A DNA stretch of 64,000 nt from Pectobacterium peruviense (GCF_002847345.1 NZ_LXFV01000019.1:48289-112288); one strand, 5' to 3'. Positions 7,931 to 18,363 are shown, counted from the stretch's first letter. The notes: a model not told the origin generated them from the sequence alone. Numbers and translations: made by a program.

Positions 7931-8005
7931 GCAAAGAGAAAAACGAAAAACTCACCATGCCATTGAATAATTTCAGGTCTGCGTTACGTTTACAATTTGC
8001 AGGAG

Positions 8006-8067
8006 ATGCCGAAGCCGCACGAGTTGCAGACGCTTAGCTTGCTCTGTCAGCCTTACCGCACGGTGGC
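8006..8067 (+). pseudogene. alkA C-terminal fragment (remnant)
   Basis: A 62-nt stretch aligns without gaps to codons near the 3' end of the glycosylase gene at 9966-10027, with 52 of 62 bases identical. It still reads MPKPHELQTLSLLCQPY in frame, against MPKPRDLQALSLQCQPY in the intact gene. It joins directly to an alkB fragment. The divergence suggests an old or foreign copy, not a recent duplication. Confidence 0.75.
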
Positions 8068-8098
8068 GCTTCATCGGCAAATAAACCACGATTCACGG
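8068..8098 (-). pseudogene. alkB N-terminal fragment behind ada (remnant)
   Basis: These 31 bases match the first codons of alkB at 6372-6402 at 28 positions; the reverse strand encodes FADEA-like residues after a GTG. That GTG overlaps the ada stop codon as GTGA, which preserves the ancestral ada-alkB coupling now that alkB itself lies 1.7 kb away. Confidence 0.75.
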
Positions 8099-9208
8099 CA
8101 GCGAGTCCTCTGAATGATGTGCGGCTTGTTCTTTCTCCACTTGCTCTTTCTCCAACAGGGCACGTTTACGCTCAACGCCCCAGCGATAGCCTGACAGCGC
8201 GCCATCATGCCGAACCACGCGATGACAAGGAATTACGACCGCCAGCCGGTTTGCCGCACAGGCACCCGCAACAGCGCGCACGGCAGCGGGCGAGCCAATT
8301 CGATCAGCAACCTCACGATAACTCAGCGTTTCTCCTGCCGGAATGGCCCGCAGTGCCTGCCAGACACGCTGCTGAAATACTGTGCCGCGAATATCGAGCG
8401 GCAGCGCCAGCCCGATGGACGGATCGTCAACAAACCCGACGACCTGCGCCATCCGCCGTTCAAACGCCGCATCACCGCCGACCAAATGCGCGTTAACAAA
8501 CATCTCCTGAAGCGCATTGAGCAGAGGTTCAGGATCGTCTCCCAGCAGGATCGCGCAGATCCCTTTTTCGCTTTCCGCCACCAGAACGTCGCCAAGTGAG
8601 CAGCAACCAATCGCAAAGTGGATCGTCATCCCCTTTCCCTTGTTCTGAAACGCCGTCGGTGTCATCCCTAAATGCGTACCGGCTTCGGCATAAAAACGCC
8701 CGCTGGCATCATAGCCCGCCGCAACAATCGCCGTGGTCACCTCATTATTATCGGCCAATTGTTCACGTAACTGCCGGTGACGATGGGCGCTGGCATACTG
8801 TTTTGGCGTCAGACCCGTTGTGGTTTTGAACATGCGATGAAAATGGAAAGCGCTTATTCCTACGGCTTGAGCCAGCATCGCCAGCGTCGGCGGACGATCC
8901 GACTGCTCTATCATCCGGCAGGCACGGGCAATCTGCTGTGTCTGCTGTTCCTGTCGCGAAAGCGTCCCCTGACGACACCGTTTACACGGGCGGAAACCCG
9001 CCGCCTGTGCTTCATCAGCCGTCGCGAAGAACACTACATTTTCACGCCGGGGCTGGCGTGATGCACAGGATGGAGAACAGTAAATCCCCGTCGTTTTCAC
9101 CGCATAGATAAAGCAGCCGTCAGCCGCCTTATTACGCGTAACCACTGCCTGCCAGCGCGAGTCAGCATCCTGAAACGGCGTATCGTTAAGCATCGTGTCG
9201 TTACGCAT
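8093..9208 (-). CDS. ada: Ada, bifunctional DNA methyltransferase and transcriptional activator
   Basis: A 371-residue suicide repair protein. The N-terminal domain has the four zinc cysteines (Cys44 and Cys48 in GIYCSPSC, Cys75 and Cys78 in PCKRC) that accept methyl groups from phosphotriesters and convert Ada into an activator. An AraC-type helix-turn-helix domain follows (about residues 95-195), then the O6-methylguanine methyltransferase domain with acceptor Cys328 in IPCHRVV. Another in-frame ATG lies five codons downstream. The stop codon overlaps the remnant GTG of alkB. The glycosylase gene is divergent on the other side, so Ada could regulate both directions. Confidence 0.94.
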   Translation of the reverse strand: MRNDTMLNDTPFQDADSRWQAVVTRNKAADGCFIYAVKTTGIYCSPSCASRQPRRENVVFFATADEAQAAGFRPCKRCRQGTLSRQEQQTQQIARACRMIEQSDRPPTLAMLAQAVGISAFHFHRMFKTTTGLTPKQYASAHRHRQLREQLADNNEVTTAIVAAGYDASGRFYAEAGTHLGMTPTAFQNKGKGMTIHFAIGCCSLGDVLVAESEKGICAILLGDDPEPLLNALQEMFVNAHLVGGDAAFERRMAQVVGFVDDPSIGLALPLDIRGTVFQQRVWQALRAIPAGETLSYREVADRIGSPAAVRAVAGACAANRLAVVIPCHRVVRHDGALSGYRWGVERKRALLEKEQVEKEQAAHHSEDSLP

Positions 9209-9431
9209 TTGTGCACCTCATTTCAATTCAGTATTACGGCTAATCTTACTATTACTGAAAGTCACGTCATGCGCTAACGCTAAACCGAAGCAGCCCTGTG
9301 CACACGTTCAACTCTTGCTTTTTCATTCGGGTTTTCTTTTTCATACGAATAGCCCTTCCCAGATGGCGCGCCGCACGGCAATCACCTATGCTCGTTTCCT
9401 GCCCTTTGCGTTCTCACAACGGAAGCCGTTT

Positions 9432-10094
9432 ATGCCATCCCACTCGCCGTCAGATTTGATGCAGCACGCCAAAACACATCTCAGTGCAATTAATGCACGC
9501 TGGGCCAGCGTGATCGAGCAGGTCGGCGACTGTCGTCATCAAACTGCACCACACCGGGAACCCTATGAGGCGCTGATGCGTGCGGTTGCCTATCAGCAAC
9601 TGACGACGCGTGCCGGAGATGCGATGGTCGCGAAGCTCCTGAGAGTGCATGACGATGTCTTTCCCAGCCCGGAACAGATGCTGACCTGCCCCACCGACAC
9701 ACTGCGGCAGTGCGGCTTTTCTGCCCGCAAATCGGATACGCTACATGGCATTGCACAGGGTGCACTCAGCGGGCTGGTGCCGAGCCTCGAACGGGCCGCA
9801 AATATGGACGATGATACGCTTATCCAGCAGCTCACCTCGCTCAAGGGAATCGGGCGCTGGACGGTAGAAATGTTTTTGATTTATTCGCTGGAACGCACCG
9901 ACATCATGCCGCTCGACGATTTGGGCATTCGTCAGGGATTGCGCTACGTCTATGATTTACCGGATATGCCGAAACCGCGCGATTTGCAGGCACTGAGCCT
10001 GCAATGTCAGCCTTATCGCACGGTGGCATCATGGTATTTATGGCGATCGCTTGAGCTACCGGCGTATCAGAGTTTCAAACTGACACACCGGTAA
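9432..10094 (+). CDS. DNA-3-methyladenine glycosylase II (AlkA/Mag1 type)
   Basis: Excises alkylated purines in base-excision repair. At 220 residues it is the short form without the extra N-terminal domain of E. coli AlkA. The helix-hairpin-helix (LTSLKGIGRWTVEMFLIY, about residues 134-151) is followed by PLDDLGIRQG with the probable catalytic Asp163. I chose the ATG at 9432 (GGAAG upstream, good family-like start); in-frame ATG 9363 is possible. It is divergent from ada, in keeping with an adaptive-response locus, and a fragment of a diverged relative lies at 8006-8067. Confidence 0.88.
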   Translation: MPSHSPSDLMQHAKTHLSAINARWASVIEQVGDCRHQTAPHREPYEALMRAVAYQQLTTRAGDAMVAKLLRVHDDVFPSPEQMLTCPTDTLRQCGFSARKSDTLHGIAQGALSGLVPSLERAANMDDDTLIQQLTSLKGIGRWTVEMFLIYSLERTDIMPLDDLGIRQGLRYVYDLPDMPKPRDLQALSLQCQPYRTVASWYLWRSLELPAYQSFKLTHR

Positions 10095-10103
10095 AGGAAG
10101 GGA

Positions 10104-10574
10104 CTAGCGCAAGCGGGAGTTCGCCGACACGTGTTGAACATGATTGCGACGATTCACAATTCGCTCACGTAACGTGTCGTAAGCCCAGTTATACACCACG
10201 GTGTAGGGCAGGAAGAACAGGAAGAAGCCGATCTCCACCATCAGCGCCTGCCACAGCGTAACGTTCAGCATCCACGCCGCCAGCGGCAGACCAATCAGGA
10301 TAAAACCGCCTTCAAACCCCAACGCATGCGCGACACGGATCGGCAGCCGACGCTTCACGCGATCCGCAGGCCATAAGCGATCAAATATCGAGTTGTAGAT
10401 CATATTCCAGATCATCGCGACGCTGGACAACATAATCGCCAACGCGCCCATATCGAAAAGGGATTTATTCAGCAGCCAGGCACCCGCTGGCGCACAAATC
10501 ATCAACGCAATCAGCTCAAAGCCTACGGCATGGCACAGGCGTTCACGTAAGGTTTTGCTGCTCTTATTCTGCAT
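10104..10574 (-). CDS. PACE family efflux transporter (AceI-like)
   Basis: A 156-residue protein made of two repeated bacterial transmembrane pair domains, giving four membrane helices. The repeat is visible as RLCHAVGFELIALMICAPAG versus RVAHALGFEGGFILIGLPLA. PACE members export biguanides such as chlorhexidine and probably polyamines as natural substrates. A LysR regulator gene is divergent, the usual local arrangement for inducible PACE genes. Confidence 0.88.
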   Translation of the reverse strand: MQNKSSKTLRERLCHAVGFELIALMICAPAGAWLLNKSLFDMGALAIMLSSVAMIWNMIYNSIFDRLWPADRVKRRLPIRVAHALGFEGGFILIGLPLAAWMLNVTLWQALMVEIGFFLFFLPYTVVYNWAYDTLRERIVNRRNHVQHVSANSRLR

Positions 10575-10715
10575 AGCATATTCACTTTTATTTATTGCAC
10601 GTTACTGGTCAGTTTTTTGCCATGACCATGGATGGCATCGTATTACGGCCTTATTTTCATCGCATAAGATGGTAGAGTACAGTTAGATTCCATCGATAAA
10701 AACGATAGGTGCATT

Positions 10716-11594
10716 ATGCGTTATTCACCAGAATCCTTGCTGGCTTTTATCACCGCCGTTGATGCAGGCTCGTTTTCTGCCGCCGCACGACGATTACATA
10801 AAAGCCAGTCCACCATCAGCGCCGCCATTGCCAATCTGGAAGCCGATCTGGGGCTGACGCTATTTGATCGATCCGGTCACCAGCCCGTTCTTACGTTGGC
10901 AGGCAGAAAAGTGCTTTCTCACGTACAGGCTATCTTATCCGCCAGCGAGCAGTTGGATGAACTGGCGATCCGTCTGGCCGACCATATCGAGCCCCACCTG
11001 ACGTTCGTGCTGTCCGACATCTGGCAAGCCACCCATTACGAACCCGTGATTCAGCGTTTCGCACACAACTTTCCCGATATTGAATTTGAATGTCTGGTTG
11101 CGGAAGGCGACGATGTCATCGACCTGCTGCAAATGGACCGCGCGCATGTCGGGCTATTACGCGCTCAGACAGATTATCCACCCGATATTGCCGCTGCGCG
11201 TTTGCAGGTTAAGACTGAAATGGCCGTTTTCGTGTCGGCAGCTCACCCGCTCGCGACTGAAAAAACCGTAACACGTAGCCAGTTGGCGACCGTCCGCCAG
11301 CTCTATCTCAATACCTATAAACGTAGCGACCGACTGCAACCGGAAGGGATCGTCTGGTCTGCACCGTCCTACCTTATGCTGTTGGAAATGGCACAGCAGG
11401 GGCATGGTTGGAGCATCCTGCCGCGCTGGCTGGTGGCGCAATACGACCGACAAAAACTGGTGGAACTGCCTGTGTCAGGCTGGCCGCAGTGGATTGACGT
11501 CGATGTCGTCTGGTCTAAACCTCATCCGCCCGGCCCTGCTGGCCTGTGGATGATCGACAATCTCCTTGCTCAACAAGAGAATACGCCGTCATAA
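10716..11594 (+). CDS. LysR family transcriptional regulator
   Basis: A 292-residue LysR protein with N-terminal helix-turn-helix (LLAFITAVDAGSFSAAARRL, SQSTISAAIANLE) and a C-terminal effector domain. It is divergent from the PACE efflux gene with a 141-bp intergenic region, so it very likely controls that gene. The ligand is unknown, possibly a cationic amine. Confidence 0.88.
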   Translation: MRYSPESLLAFITAVDAGSFSAAARRLHKSQSTISAAIANLEADLGLTLFDRSGHQPVLTLAGRKVLSHVQAILSASEQLDELAIRLADHIEPHLTFVLSDIWQATHYEPVIQRFAHNFPDIEFECLVAEGDDVIDLLQMDRAHVGLLRAQTDYPPDIAAARLQVKTEMAVFVSAAHPLATEKTVTRSQLATVRQLYLNTYKRSDRLQPEGIVWSAPSYLMLLEMAQQGHGWSILPRWLVAQYDRQKLVELPVSGWPQWIDVDVVWSKPHPPGPAGLWMIDNLLAQQENTPS

Positions 11595-12079
11595 CGCAGG
11601 CAAAATCACAGCGGTCATCCTACGGGTCACAGCACTATGGCTTTTGTGATGCGCTCGTTTTCCATGAAGAGATAAAAAGCCGACAACGGTTCCTTTATAT
11701 CGCCAATGGATAACATTAAAGATTAAATGGTTATTATTTTTAATTTCACCGTTTACTTTACTTAATTAAGGCAATTAAAAGAGGAATATTTCCACGCTAA
11801 TCCGTGTGCATTTTCCTGTGTCACCTGCACACGAAAAACCTGTGCTGCGCCGCGGCTTCTCTCGTCTGTCACAGGAAAAAATAATGCACATCATCATTAT
11901 TATTGTGATGTACCAAAGTAGTACTTCCCGACAAAAAACCATACTATTATAGGGATTACTACTTTTGTATTCGAGACATCCCTGTGGTGCTGCGGTAATA
12001 CGCCTTACCTTAATAATAAGACGTTGAATCCTATAAAGGTCGGAATTTACTAATTAATGCAATTGCAAGTGAGAAAAAA
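11595..12079. promoter_or_regulatory. upstream region of the fumarase gene
   Basis: 485 bp without a supported gene. It contains an interrupted inverted repeat (GTGCATTTTCCTGTG at 11806-11820 against CACAGGAAAAAATAATGCAC at 11870-11889) and AT-rich stretches. Enterobacterial fum promoters are usually controlled by CRP, ArcA and FNR, but I see no strong consensus site here. Confidence 0.4.
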
Positions 12080-13723
12080 ATGTCGAATAAACCCTTCTAT
12101 TACCAAGATCCTTTTCCACTAAGTAAAGATGACACCGAATATCGCCTGCTGAGCAGCGATTTTGTCTCTGTCGCGCAATTTGAAGGCCAGGATATCCTGA
12201 AAGTCGAGCCAGCAGCGTTGACCCTTCTGGCACAGCAAGCCTTCCACGATGCTTCTTTCATGCTCCGCCCCGCTCATCAGCAGCAAGTTGCCGATATTCT
12301 CCACGACCCAGAAGCCAGCGAAAACGATAAATACGTTGCCCTGCAATTCCTGCGCAACTCAGAAATTTCCGCCAAGGGCATTCTGCCGACCTGTCAGGAT
12401 ACCGGTACCGCGATTATCGTCGGTAAAAAAGGCCAGAACGTCTGGACTGGCAGTAACGATGCCGAAGCACTGTCGCAGGGCGTGTACAACACGTTCATTG
12501 AAGACAACCTGCGCTACTCGCAGAACGCCGCGCTGGATATGTACCAAGAGGTCAACACTGGCACCAACCTGCCAGCACAAATTGACCTCTACAGTACCGA
12601 GGGCGAAGACTATAAATTCCTGTTCGTCACCAAAGGCGGCGGTTCTGCCAACAAGACCTACTTGTATCAGGAAACCAAAGCGCTGCTGACGCCGGGTAAA
12701 TTGAAGAGCTTCCTGATCGAGAAAATGCGTTCATTGGGTACGGCGGCCTGTCCGCCGTACCACATCGCGTTTGTGATTGGCGGTACCTCGGCAGAAACCA
12801 CGCTGAAAACGGTGAAGCTGGCCTCGACTAAGTACTATGACGCGCTGCCAACCGAGGGCAACGAGCACGGTCAGGCATTCCGCGATGTCGCACTGGAGCA
12901 GGAGATTCTGGAAGCGGCACGCGATCTGGGTCTGGGGGCGCAGTTCGGCGGTAAATATTTTGCGCACGACGTGCGGATTATCCGCCTGCCGCGCCACGGT
13001 GCTTCTTGTCCGGTCGGGATGGGCGTATCCTGTTCCGCTGACCGTAACATCAAAGGCAAGATCAACCGCAAGGGCGTCTGGCTAGAGCAGCTAGAGCAGA
13101 ATCCGGGCAAATATATCCCTGAGCACCTGCGTGAAACGGGCGAAGGCGATGCAGTTAAAATCGACTTGAACCGCCCGATGGCCGAGATCCTGAAGACGCT
13201 GTCGCAGTATCCGGTATCCACCCGTCTTTCCCTGACCGGCACCATCATCGTGGGTCGTGACATTGCTCACGCCAAGCTGAAAGAGCGTCTGGATAACGGT
13301 GAAGGTCTGCCGCAGTACATTAAAGATCACCCGATCTACTACGCAGGCCCAGCGAAAACGCCGGAAGGCTACCCGTCCGGTTCGTTAGGCCCAACCACCG
13401 CAGGCCGCATGGATTCCTACGTCGATTTGCTGCAAGCCAACGGCGGCAGCATGATCATGCTGGCAAAAGGTAACCGCAGCCAGCAGGTGACCGACGCATG
13501 TCATAAACACGGTGGCTTCTACCTCGGCAGCATCGGCGGCCCGGCAGCGATTCTGGCGCAGAACAGCATCAAGAGCCTGACCTGCGTCGAGTACCCTGAA
13601 CTGGGTATGGAAGCTATCTGGAAAATCGAAGTCGAAGATTTCCCTGCCTTTATTCTGGTTGATGATAAAGGCAACGATTTCTTCCAGGTGATTCAGAGCG
13701 CCAAATGCGTGAAATGCGGTTAA
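12080..13723 (+). CDS. fumA: class I fumarate hydratase (iron-sulfur fumarase)
   Basis: A 547-residue oxygen-sensitive [4Fe-4S] enzyme converting fumarate and L-malate in the TCA cycle or its reductive branch. It follows E. coli FumA/FumB closely from the first residues ([14 protein letters not shown]) to the end. Cys105 in PTCQDTGTA is one cluster ligand; others lie in [12 protein letters not shown]. It is a single-gene unit followed by a terminator. FumA and FumB are near-identical paralogues, so fumB is an equally possible symbol. Confidence 0.93.
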   Translation: MSNKPFYYQDPFPLSKDDTEYRLLSSDFVSVAQFEGQDILKVEPAALTLLAQQAFHDASFMLRPAHQQQVADILHDPEASENDKYVALQFLRNSEISAKGILPTCQDTGTAIIVGKKGQNVWTGSNDAEALSQGVYNTFIEDNLRYSQNAALDMYQEVNTGTNLPAQIDLYSTEGEDYKFLFVTKGGGSANKTYLYQETKALLTPGKLKSFLIEKMRSLGTAACPPYHIAFVIGGTSAETTLKTVKLASTKYYDALPTEGNEHGQAFRDVALEQEILEAARDLGLGAQFGGKYFAHDVRIIRLPRHGASCPVGMGVSCSADRNIKGKINRKGVWLEQLEQNPGKYIPEHLRETGEGDAVKIDLNRPMAEILKTLSQYPVSTRLSLTGTIIVGRDIAHAKLKERLDNGEGLPQYIKDHPIYYAGPAKTPEGYPSGSLGPTTAGRMDSYVDLLQANGGSMIMLAKGNRSQQVTDACHKHGGFYLGSIGGPAAILAQNSIKSLTCVEYPELGMEAIWKIEVEDFPAFILVDDKGNDFFQVIQSAKCVKCG

Positions 13724-13757
13724 CTCACTTCTGCTGTGACTAGAGGTGAAGCATCAG

Positions 13758-13783
13758 CGCCCCGATTTTAGGGGCGTTTTTTA
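13758..13783. terminator. Rho-independent terminator after fumA
   Basis: Stem CGCCCC/GGGGCG with a 7-nt loop followed by six T. It overlaps the last codon of norR on the other strand. Confidence 0.85.
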
Positions 13784-15319
13784 TTTGATGCCCAGTCGCT
13801 TTGCCAGACGGTGTAGGTTGCCGCTGTCCATTTCCAGTTCTCTTGCACAGGATGACCAGTTGCCCTCATGGCGCGCCAGCGTTTGTTGGATAATCCGACG
13901 CTGGTAATCATCCGTTGCCTCTCGCAGGCCGCCGCTGATGAAATACGCGGGCGCGGTTTCAATAGCATTCGACGATCCTGATCTGGAATGAATAGGTTGA
14001 GAGGGAAGTTCGAGATTGAAATGCTCAGGGCCTAAAAGCACCTCGCCCGATTCTTGTCCGGCACGCGCCAGCACAGTGGCGCGGTAAATGGCGTGCTCCA
14101 GCTCGCGTACGTTCCCCGGCCAGTCGTACTGTTCCAGCAATGCGCCCGCTTCCGCGGTTAACGCCAGACGTGCCAGCCCAAGCTGTGCACGACTGCGCTC
14201 ACAGAAGAAACCGGCTAACAGCGCCACATCCTGACTGCGCTCACGTAGCGGCGGAACAGACAGCGGGAACACGCTCAAGCGGTGGAATAAATCAGCACGA
14301 AACGCGCCATCCAGCACCGCCTGCCGCAGATCGCGGTTAGTTGCTGCCAGCACGCGCACGTTCACTTTCAGGCTGCTGTCATCCCCCACGCGCTGTAGGT
14401 CGCCATACTGCAACACGCGCAGCAGCTTCGCCTGGAGCGTCAACGACAGCTCGCCAATCTCATCCAGAAACAGCGTACCGTTGTCCGCCATTTCAAACTT
14501 GCCGGTTCGATGATGAATCGCACCAGTAAACGCCCCTTTCACATGACCAAATAATTCGCTCTCTGCTACCGATTCCGGCAGCGCGGCGCAGTTCAGATAC
14601 ACCAGAGGATGATTTGCACGACTGGAACCATGATGAATCGCCCGTGCTACCAGTTCTTTACCGACGCCAGTCTCTCCCATGATCAGCACGTTCAGATCGG
14701 AACCCGCGACGATATCGACCTCTTTCTTCAACCGCTGCATCGGTTCTGATAATCCAACCATTTCTTCCACGCTTTCCGCTGCCGGACTTTCGGCACGCAC
14801 CGGCGCGGGCAACTGCCGTTCAAGGCGTTCCATCAGCAGCGCATTACTTAGCGCCGCCGCCGCCATCGCCCCCACCAGCCGCAGTTCCTCATCACTAAAA
14901 TGATCGAACTGGCACGGGTCCATGCCGTCTACGGTCAGCGCCCCGATCAGGTTCTGATTGGCAAACAGCGGCAGGCCGACGCAGGCGTGCACCTTAAGAT
15001 CCTCCTGACTGGGAATCAGGCCGTCATACGGATCGGGAAGCTGACTGTCCGCCGGAAAACGCACGACATCCCCAGCACGGGCAATCGCCTCTAGACGAGG
15101 ATGATCGGACAGACGAAAACGTCGCCCCAGCACGTCCGGTGCCAGGCCATCTATCGCCAGCGGGCGGAATAGCTGATTTTCGTAACGCAGCAACGCCGAC
15201 GCATCACAACGCAGCAGTTGGCGCAGGCTGTTGATCAAGCGCTGAAAACGATCCTGATTCGATAGCCCCATTTGCAGCTCGATAGCGATATGGGCAAGGG
15301 CGTTAATAGAAAGCGTCAT
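13781..15319 (-). CDS. norR: NorR, NO-responsive sigma54 activator
   Basis: A 512-residue enhancer-binding protein activating norVW on exposure to nitric oxide. Order: N-terminal GAF domain with a mononuclear iron that binds NO, central AAA+ domain (Walker A GETGVGKE, sigma54-contact GAFTGA in [12 protein letters not shown]), and C-terminal helix-turn-helix ([24 protein letters not shown]). I chose the ATG at 15319, which matches the E. coli start; another in-frame start lies ten codons upstream. It is divergent from norV, with three NorR sites between them. Confidence 0.95.
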   Translation of the reverse strand: MTLSINALAHIAIELQMGLSNQDRFQRLINSLRQLLRCDASALLRYENQLFRPLAIDGLAPDVLGRRFRLSDHPRLEAIARAGDVVRFPADSQLPDPYDGLIPSQEDLKVHACVGLPLFANQNLIGALTVDGMDPCQFDHFSDEELRLVGAMAAAALSNALLMERLERQLPAPVRAESPAAESVEEMVGLSEPMQRLKKEVDIVAGSDLNVLIMGETGVGKELVARAIHHGSSRANHPLVYLNCAALPESVAESELFGHVKGAFTGAIHHRTGKFEMADNGTLFLDEIGELSLTLQAKLLRVLQYGDLQRVGDDSSLKVNVRVLAATNRDLRQAVLDGAFRADLFHRLSVFPLSVPPLRERSQDVALLAGFFCERSRAQLGLARLALTAEAGALLEQYDWPGNVRELEHAIYRATVLARAGQESGEVLLGPEHFNLELPSQPIHSRSGSSNAIETAPAYFISGGLREATDDYQRRIIQQTLARHEGNWSSCARELEMDSGNLHRLAKRLGIK

Positions 15320-15324
15320 GGTGT

Positions 15325-15335
15325 GTCCTAATGAC
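15325..15335. promoter_or_regulatory. NorR binding site 1
   Basis: GTCCTAATGAC fits the GTCA-N3-TGAC/GT-N7-AC enhancer motif with one deviation in the left half. It is the site nearest norR. Confidence 0.75.
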
Positions 15336-15344
15336 AATACCTGT

Positions 15345-15355
15345 GTCATTAAGAC
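15345..15355. promoter_or_regulatory. NorR binding site 2
   Basis: GTCATTAAGAC fits GTCA-N3-TGAC with one deviation in the right half; 20 bp from site 1. Confidence 0.75.
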
Positions 15356-15369
15356 AATAGATAAAGTGT

Positions 15370-15380
15370 GTCACTTTGAC
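15370..15380. promoter_or_regulatory. NorR binding site 3 (perfect)
   Basis: GTCACTTTGAC is a perfect GTCA-N3-TGAC palindrome, 25 bp from site 2 and about 45 bp upstream of the sigma54 promoter. Three sites are also found in the E. coli norR-norV region. Confidence 0.85.
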
Positions 15381-15423
15381 AAATGCTATTTATCAAAACC
15401 TTATAAATCAATATATTAAAAAC

Positions 15424-15439
15424 TGGCACGCTTCCTGCA
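15424..15439 (+). promoter_or_regulatory. sigma54 promoter of norVW
   Basis: TGGCACGCTTCCTGCA keeps the invariant GG and GC doublets with 10 bp between them, matching the -24/-12 consensus. It lies about 50 bp before the norV start and downstream of the three NorR sites. Confidence 0.85.
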
Positions 15440-15486
15440 ATCCTTACAGCATATTTTCTCGCATATGCTTATTGAGGTTTCAGAAC

Positions 15487-17013
15487 ATGACGATTCACGT
15501 AAAGAACAACATCCACTGGGTTGGACAACGAGACTGGGAAGTCCGTGATTTTCACGGCACGGAATACAAAACGCTGCAAGGCAGTAGCTACAACAGCTAT
15601 CTGATCCGCGAGGAGAAAACCGTACTGATCGATACCGTCGATCACAAATTCAGCCGTGAGTTTGTGCAGAACCTGATGGCGGAAGTGGATCTGAACACGA
15701 TTGACTACATCGTGATCAACCATGCCGAAGAGGATCACGCTGGCGCGCTGAGCGAGCTGATGGCGCGTATTCCCAACACGCCGATTTACTGCACCTATAA
15801 TGCGATCGATTCCATTACCGGCCATCACCATCATCCTGAATGGAATTTCCACACCGTCAAAACTGGCGACACGTTGGATATCGGCAACGGCAAGCAGTTG
15901 ATCTTTATCGAAACACCGATGCTGCACTGGCCGGACAGCATGATGACCTACATGACCGAGGATGCCGTGCTGTTCAGTAACGATGCGTTCGGTCAGCACT
16001 ACTGTGATGAGCATCTGTTTAATGACGAGGTGGATCAAACTGAGCTGTTCGAGCAGTGTCAGCGCTATTTTGCCAATATTCTGACGCCATTCAGCCGTCT
16101 GGTAACTGCCAAGATCCACGAAGTCCTCGGCTTTAATCTGCCACTGTCGATGGTCGCGACCTCGCACGGTGTGGTGTGGCGCGACGATCCTGCCCAGATC
16201 ATCCACCTCTATCTGAAGTGGGCGGACAGTTATCAGGAAGATCGCATTACGCTGTTTTACGACACCATGTCCAATAACACCCGCATGATGGCCGACGCCA
16301 TTGCGCAAGGCATCAATGATGTCGATCCGGGCGTCGCGGTGAAAATCTATAACGTCGCTCGCCACGACAAGAACGAAATCCTGACGCAGGTCTTCCGCTC
16401 GAAAGGCGTGTTAGTCGGTTCATCCACCATGAATAACGTAATGATGCCGAAAGTTGCTGCCATGCTGGAAGAGATCACTGGCCTGCGTTTCCAAAATAAG
16501 AAAGCCTCGGCATTTGGTAGCTATGGCTGGAACGGCGGTGCGGTAGACCGCGTTCAAACCCGCCTGATGGACGCCGGTTTTGAAACCACGCTGGCGCTGA
16601 AAACCAAGTGGCGTCCTGACGGTTCAGCGCTGGAAATTTGCCGCGAGCACGGCCGCGAAATTGCTCGCCAGTGGGCGCTGCATCCGCTGGATGATACGCC
16701 CGCCCGTCGCGTCATCTCGCCCACAAAACAGGCCGTCGTATCGCAAGCCGCAACCGCACCACAAAGTGTAAGCGCCCCTGCCGAAAGCGCCTGTGGATGC
16801 AACGAAGTCGCTGCACCACAGTCAGCAGCACAGCCAACGGTGCAGTCAGAAAGCGGCTGTATGCAGTGCAGCGTCTGCCAGTGGATCTACGATCCGGCAC
16901 TTGGCGAACCGATGCAGGATGTCACACCTGGCACCATGTGGTCGGATGTACCCGACAGCTTCCTCTGTCCGGAATGCGGGCTGGGTAAAGACGTTTTCAA
17001 TCCGATTCGCTAA
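15487..17013 (+). CDS. norV: NorV, flavorubredoxin nitric oxide reductase
   Basis: Cytoplasmic enzyme reducing NO to N2O under anoxia. Domains: metallo-beta-lactamase-like di-iron domain (HAEEDHAG), flavodoxin domain binding FMN ([16 protein letters not shown]), and a C-terminal rubredoxin with paired cysteines (CSVC, CPEC). I start at the ATG at 15487 ([13 protein letters not shown]), as in E. coli. At 508 residues it is longer than the E. coli protein (479) because the Ala/Gln/Ser-rich linker before the rubredoxin, about residues 402-457, is expanded and carries an extra CGC motif. norW follows after 10 bp. Confidence 0.95.
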   Translation: MTIHVKNNIHWVGQRDWEVRDFHGTEYKTLQGSSYNSYLIREEKTVLIDTVDHKFSREFVQNLMAEVDLNTIDYIVINHAEEDHAGALSELMARIPNTPIYCTYNAIDSITGHHHHPEWNFHTVKTGDTLDIGNGKQLIFIETPMLHWPDSMMTYMTEDAVLFSNDAFGQHYCDEHLFNDEVDQTELFEQCQRYFANILTPFSRLVTAKIHEVLGFNLPLSMVATSHGVVWRDDPAQIIHLYLKWADSYQEDRITLFYDTMSNNTRMMADAIAQGINDVDPGVAVKIYNVARHDKNEILTQVFRSKGVLVGSSTMNNVMMPKVAAMLEEITGLRFQNKKASAFGSYGWNGGAVDRVQTRLMDAGFETTLALKTKWRPDGSALEICREHGREIARQWALHPLDDTPARRVISPTKQAVVSQAATAPQSVSAPAESACGCNEVAAPQSAAQPTVQSESGCMQCSVCQWIYDPALGEPMQDVTPGTMWSDVPDSFLCPECGLGKDVFNPIR

Positions 17014-17023
17014 GGAGAGGGTG

Positions 17024-18160
17024 ATGAAAGATATCGTGATTATTGGCGCAGGCTTTGCTGCCCGCCAGCTTATCCGGCAGCTACGTAAGCTAGATGCCCA
17101 CTGCCCTATCCGCTTGATCACCGCCGACAGCGGCGATGAGTACAACAAGCCGGATTTAAGCCATGTGATGAGCCTGCAACAGCACGCCGACGATCTGACC
17201 AAGATGCAGGCAACCGCGTTTGCTGAAGAAAACCGCATTGCGCTGCTAGCCAATACGCGCGTTACCGCCATTGACCGCAACGCGCAACAGGTTGTCTGTG
17301 GCACGAAGCGTTACGATTACCACAAGCTGGTGTTCGCGACCGGGGCTAGCGCAATCGTGCCACCGATTCCAGGGTGCGAACATATGCTGACGCTCAACAG
17401 TCAGCAAGAATACCGCACTCACGAAGCCCGACTCTGGCAGGCCGAACGCGTGCTGGTGCTCGGTGCCGGACTCATCGGCACTGAACTGGCAATGGATTTG
17501 GGTCGTGCCGGAAAACGCGTCACGCTGGTTGACTGCGCCAGCAGCATTTTGCCTGCGTTGATGCCGCCTGAAGTCAGCGCACGTCTGCAATTCACGCTGA
17601 CACAGCAGGGCGTTTCTCTGCTGCTGAACACAACCGTGCAGCAGTTGGAGAAAAACGAAACCGGCGTGCAGGCTATGTTTACCGATGGGCGCACGGTGGA
17701 AGTAGACGAAATCATCTCCGCTGTCGGTTTGCAGGCCAATACACAATTGGCGAAAGCGGCAGATTTAGCGGTGCAGAAAGGCATCCAAACCAATGCACAA
17801 CTACAGACCATCGATCCGCAGATTTATGCGCTAGGCGACTGCGCGGAAATTGGCGGTAAACTTTTACCGTTCCTGCAACCCATTCAGCTCAGCGCGATTA
17901 CGCTGGCGAAAAACCTGCTGGGCGCCAATGAGGCGTTAACCCTGCCGCCGATGCTGGTTAAAATCAAGACGCCGCTGTTTCCCTTACAGATGGCAGGCGA
18001 TACCACCAGCAGCGATTTGCACTGGCAGCAGGAATGGAACGAACAGGGTATGGTGGCCAAAGCACTGGATAGTCAGCAAAGGCTGCGTGCCTTTGTGGTC
18101 GGCGGCGAGCGGATGAAAGAGGCATTTCCGCTACTTCGACAGCTTTCTGCCACCGTCTGA
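17024..18160 (+). CDS. norW: NorW, NADH:flavorubredoxin reductase
   Basis: A 378-residue FAD enzyme passing electrons from NADH to the rubredoxin domain of NorV. FAD motif GAGFAA near the N-terminus, NAD motif VLGAGLIGTELA in the middle, and the GDCAE FAD-contact segment near residue 270. I chose the ATG at 17024, preceded by AGGAGAGG; the same frame is open further upstream but only inside norV. It forms an operon with norV and is followed by an ERIC element. Confidence 0.94.
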   Translation: MKDIVIIGAGFAARQLIRQLRKLDAHCPIRLITADSGDEYNKPDLSHVMSLQQHADDLTKMQATAFAEENRIALLANTRVTAIDRNAQQVVCGTKRYDYHKLVFATGASAIVPPIPGCEHMLTLNSQQEYRTHEARLWQAERVLVLGAGLIGTELAMDLGRAGKRVTLVDCASSILPALMPPEVSARLQFTLTQQGVSLLLNTTVQQLEKNETGVQAMFTDGRTVEVDEIISAVGLQANTQLAKAADLAVQKGIQTNAQLQTIDPQIYALGDCAEIGGKLLPFLQPIQLSAITLAKNLLGANEALTLPPMLVKIKTPLFPLQMAGDTTSSDLHWQQEWNEQGMVAKALDSQQRLRAFVVGGERMKEAFPLLRQLSATV

Positions 18161-18233
18161 GACGGCAAAAATAAATAATGCATTTAAAATACATATTTCT
18201 GGTCAGCCTGCGTGCGGATTAATAGAATACGGC

Positions 18234-18363
<130 letters not shown>

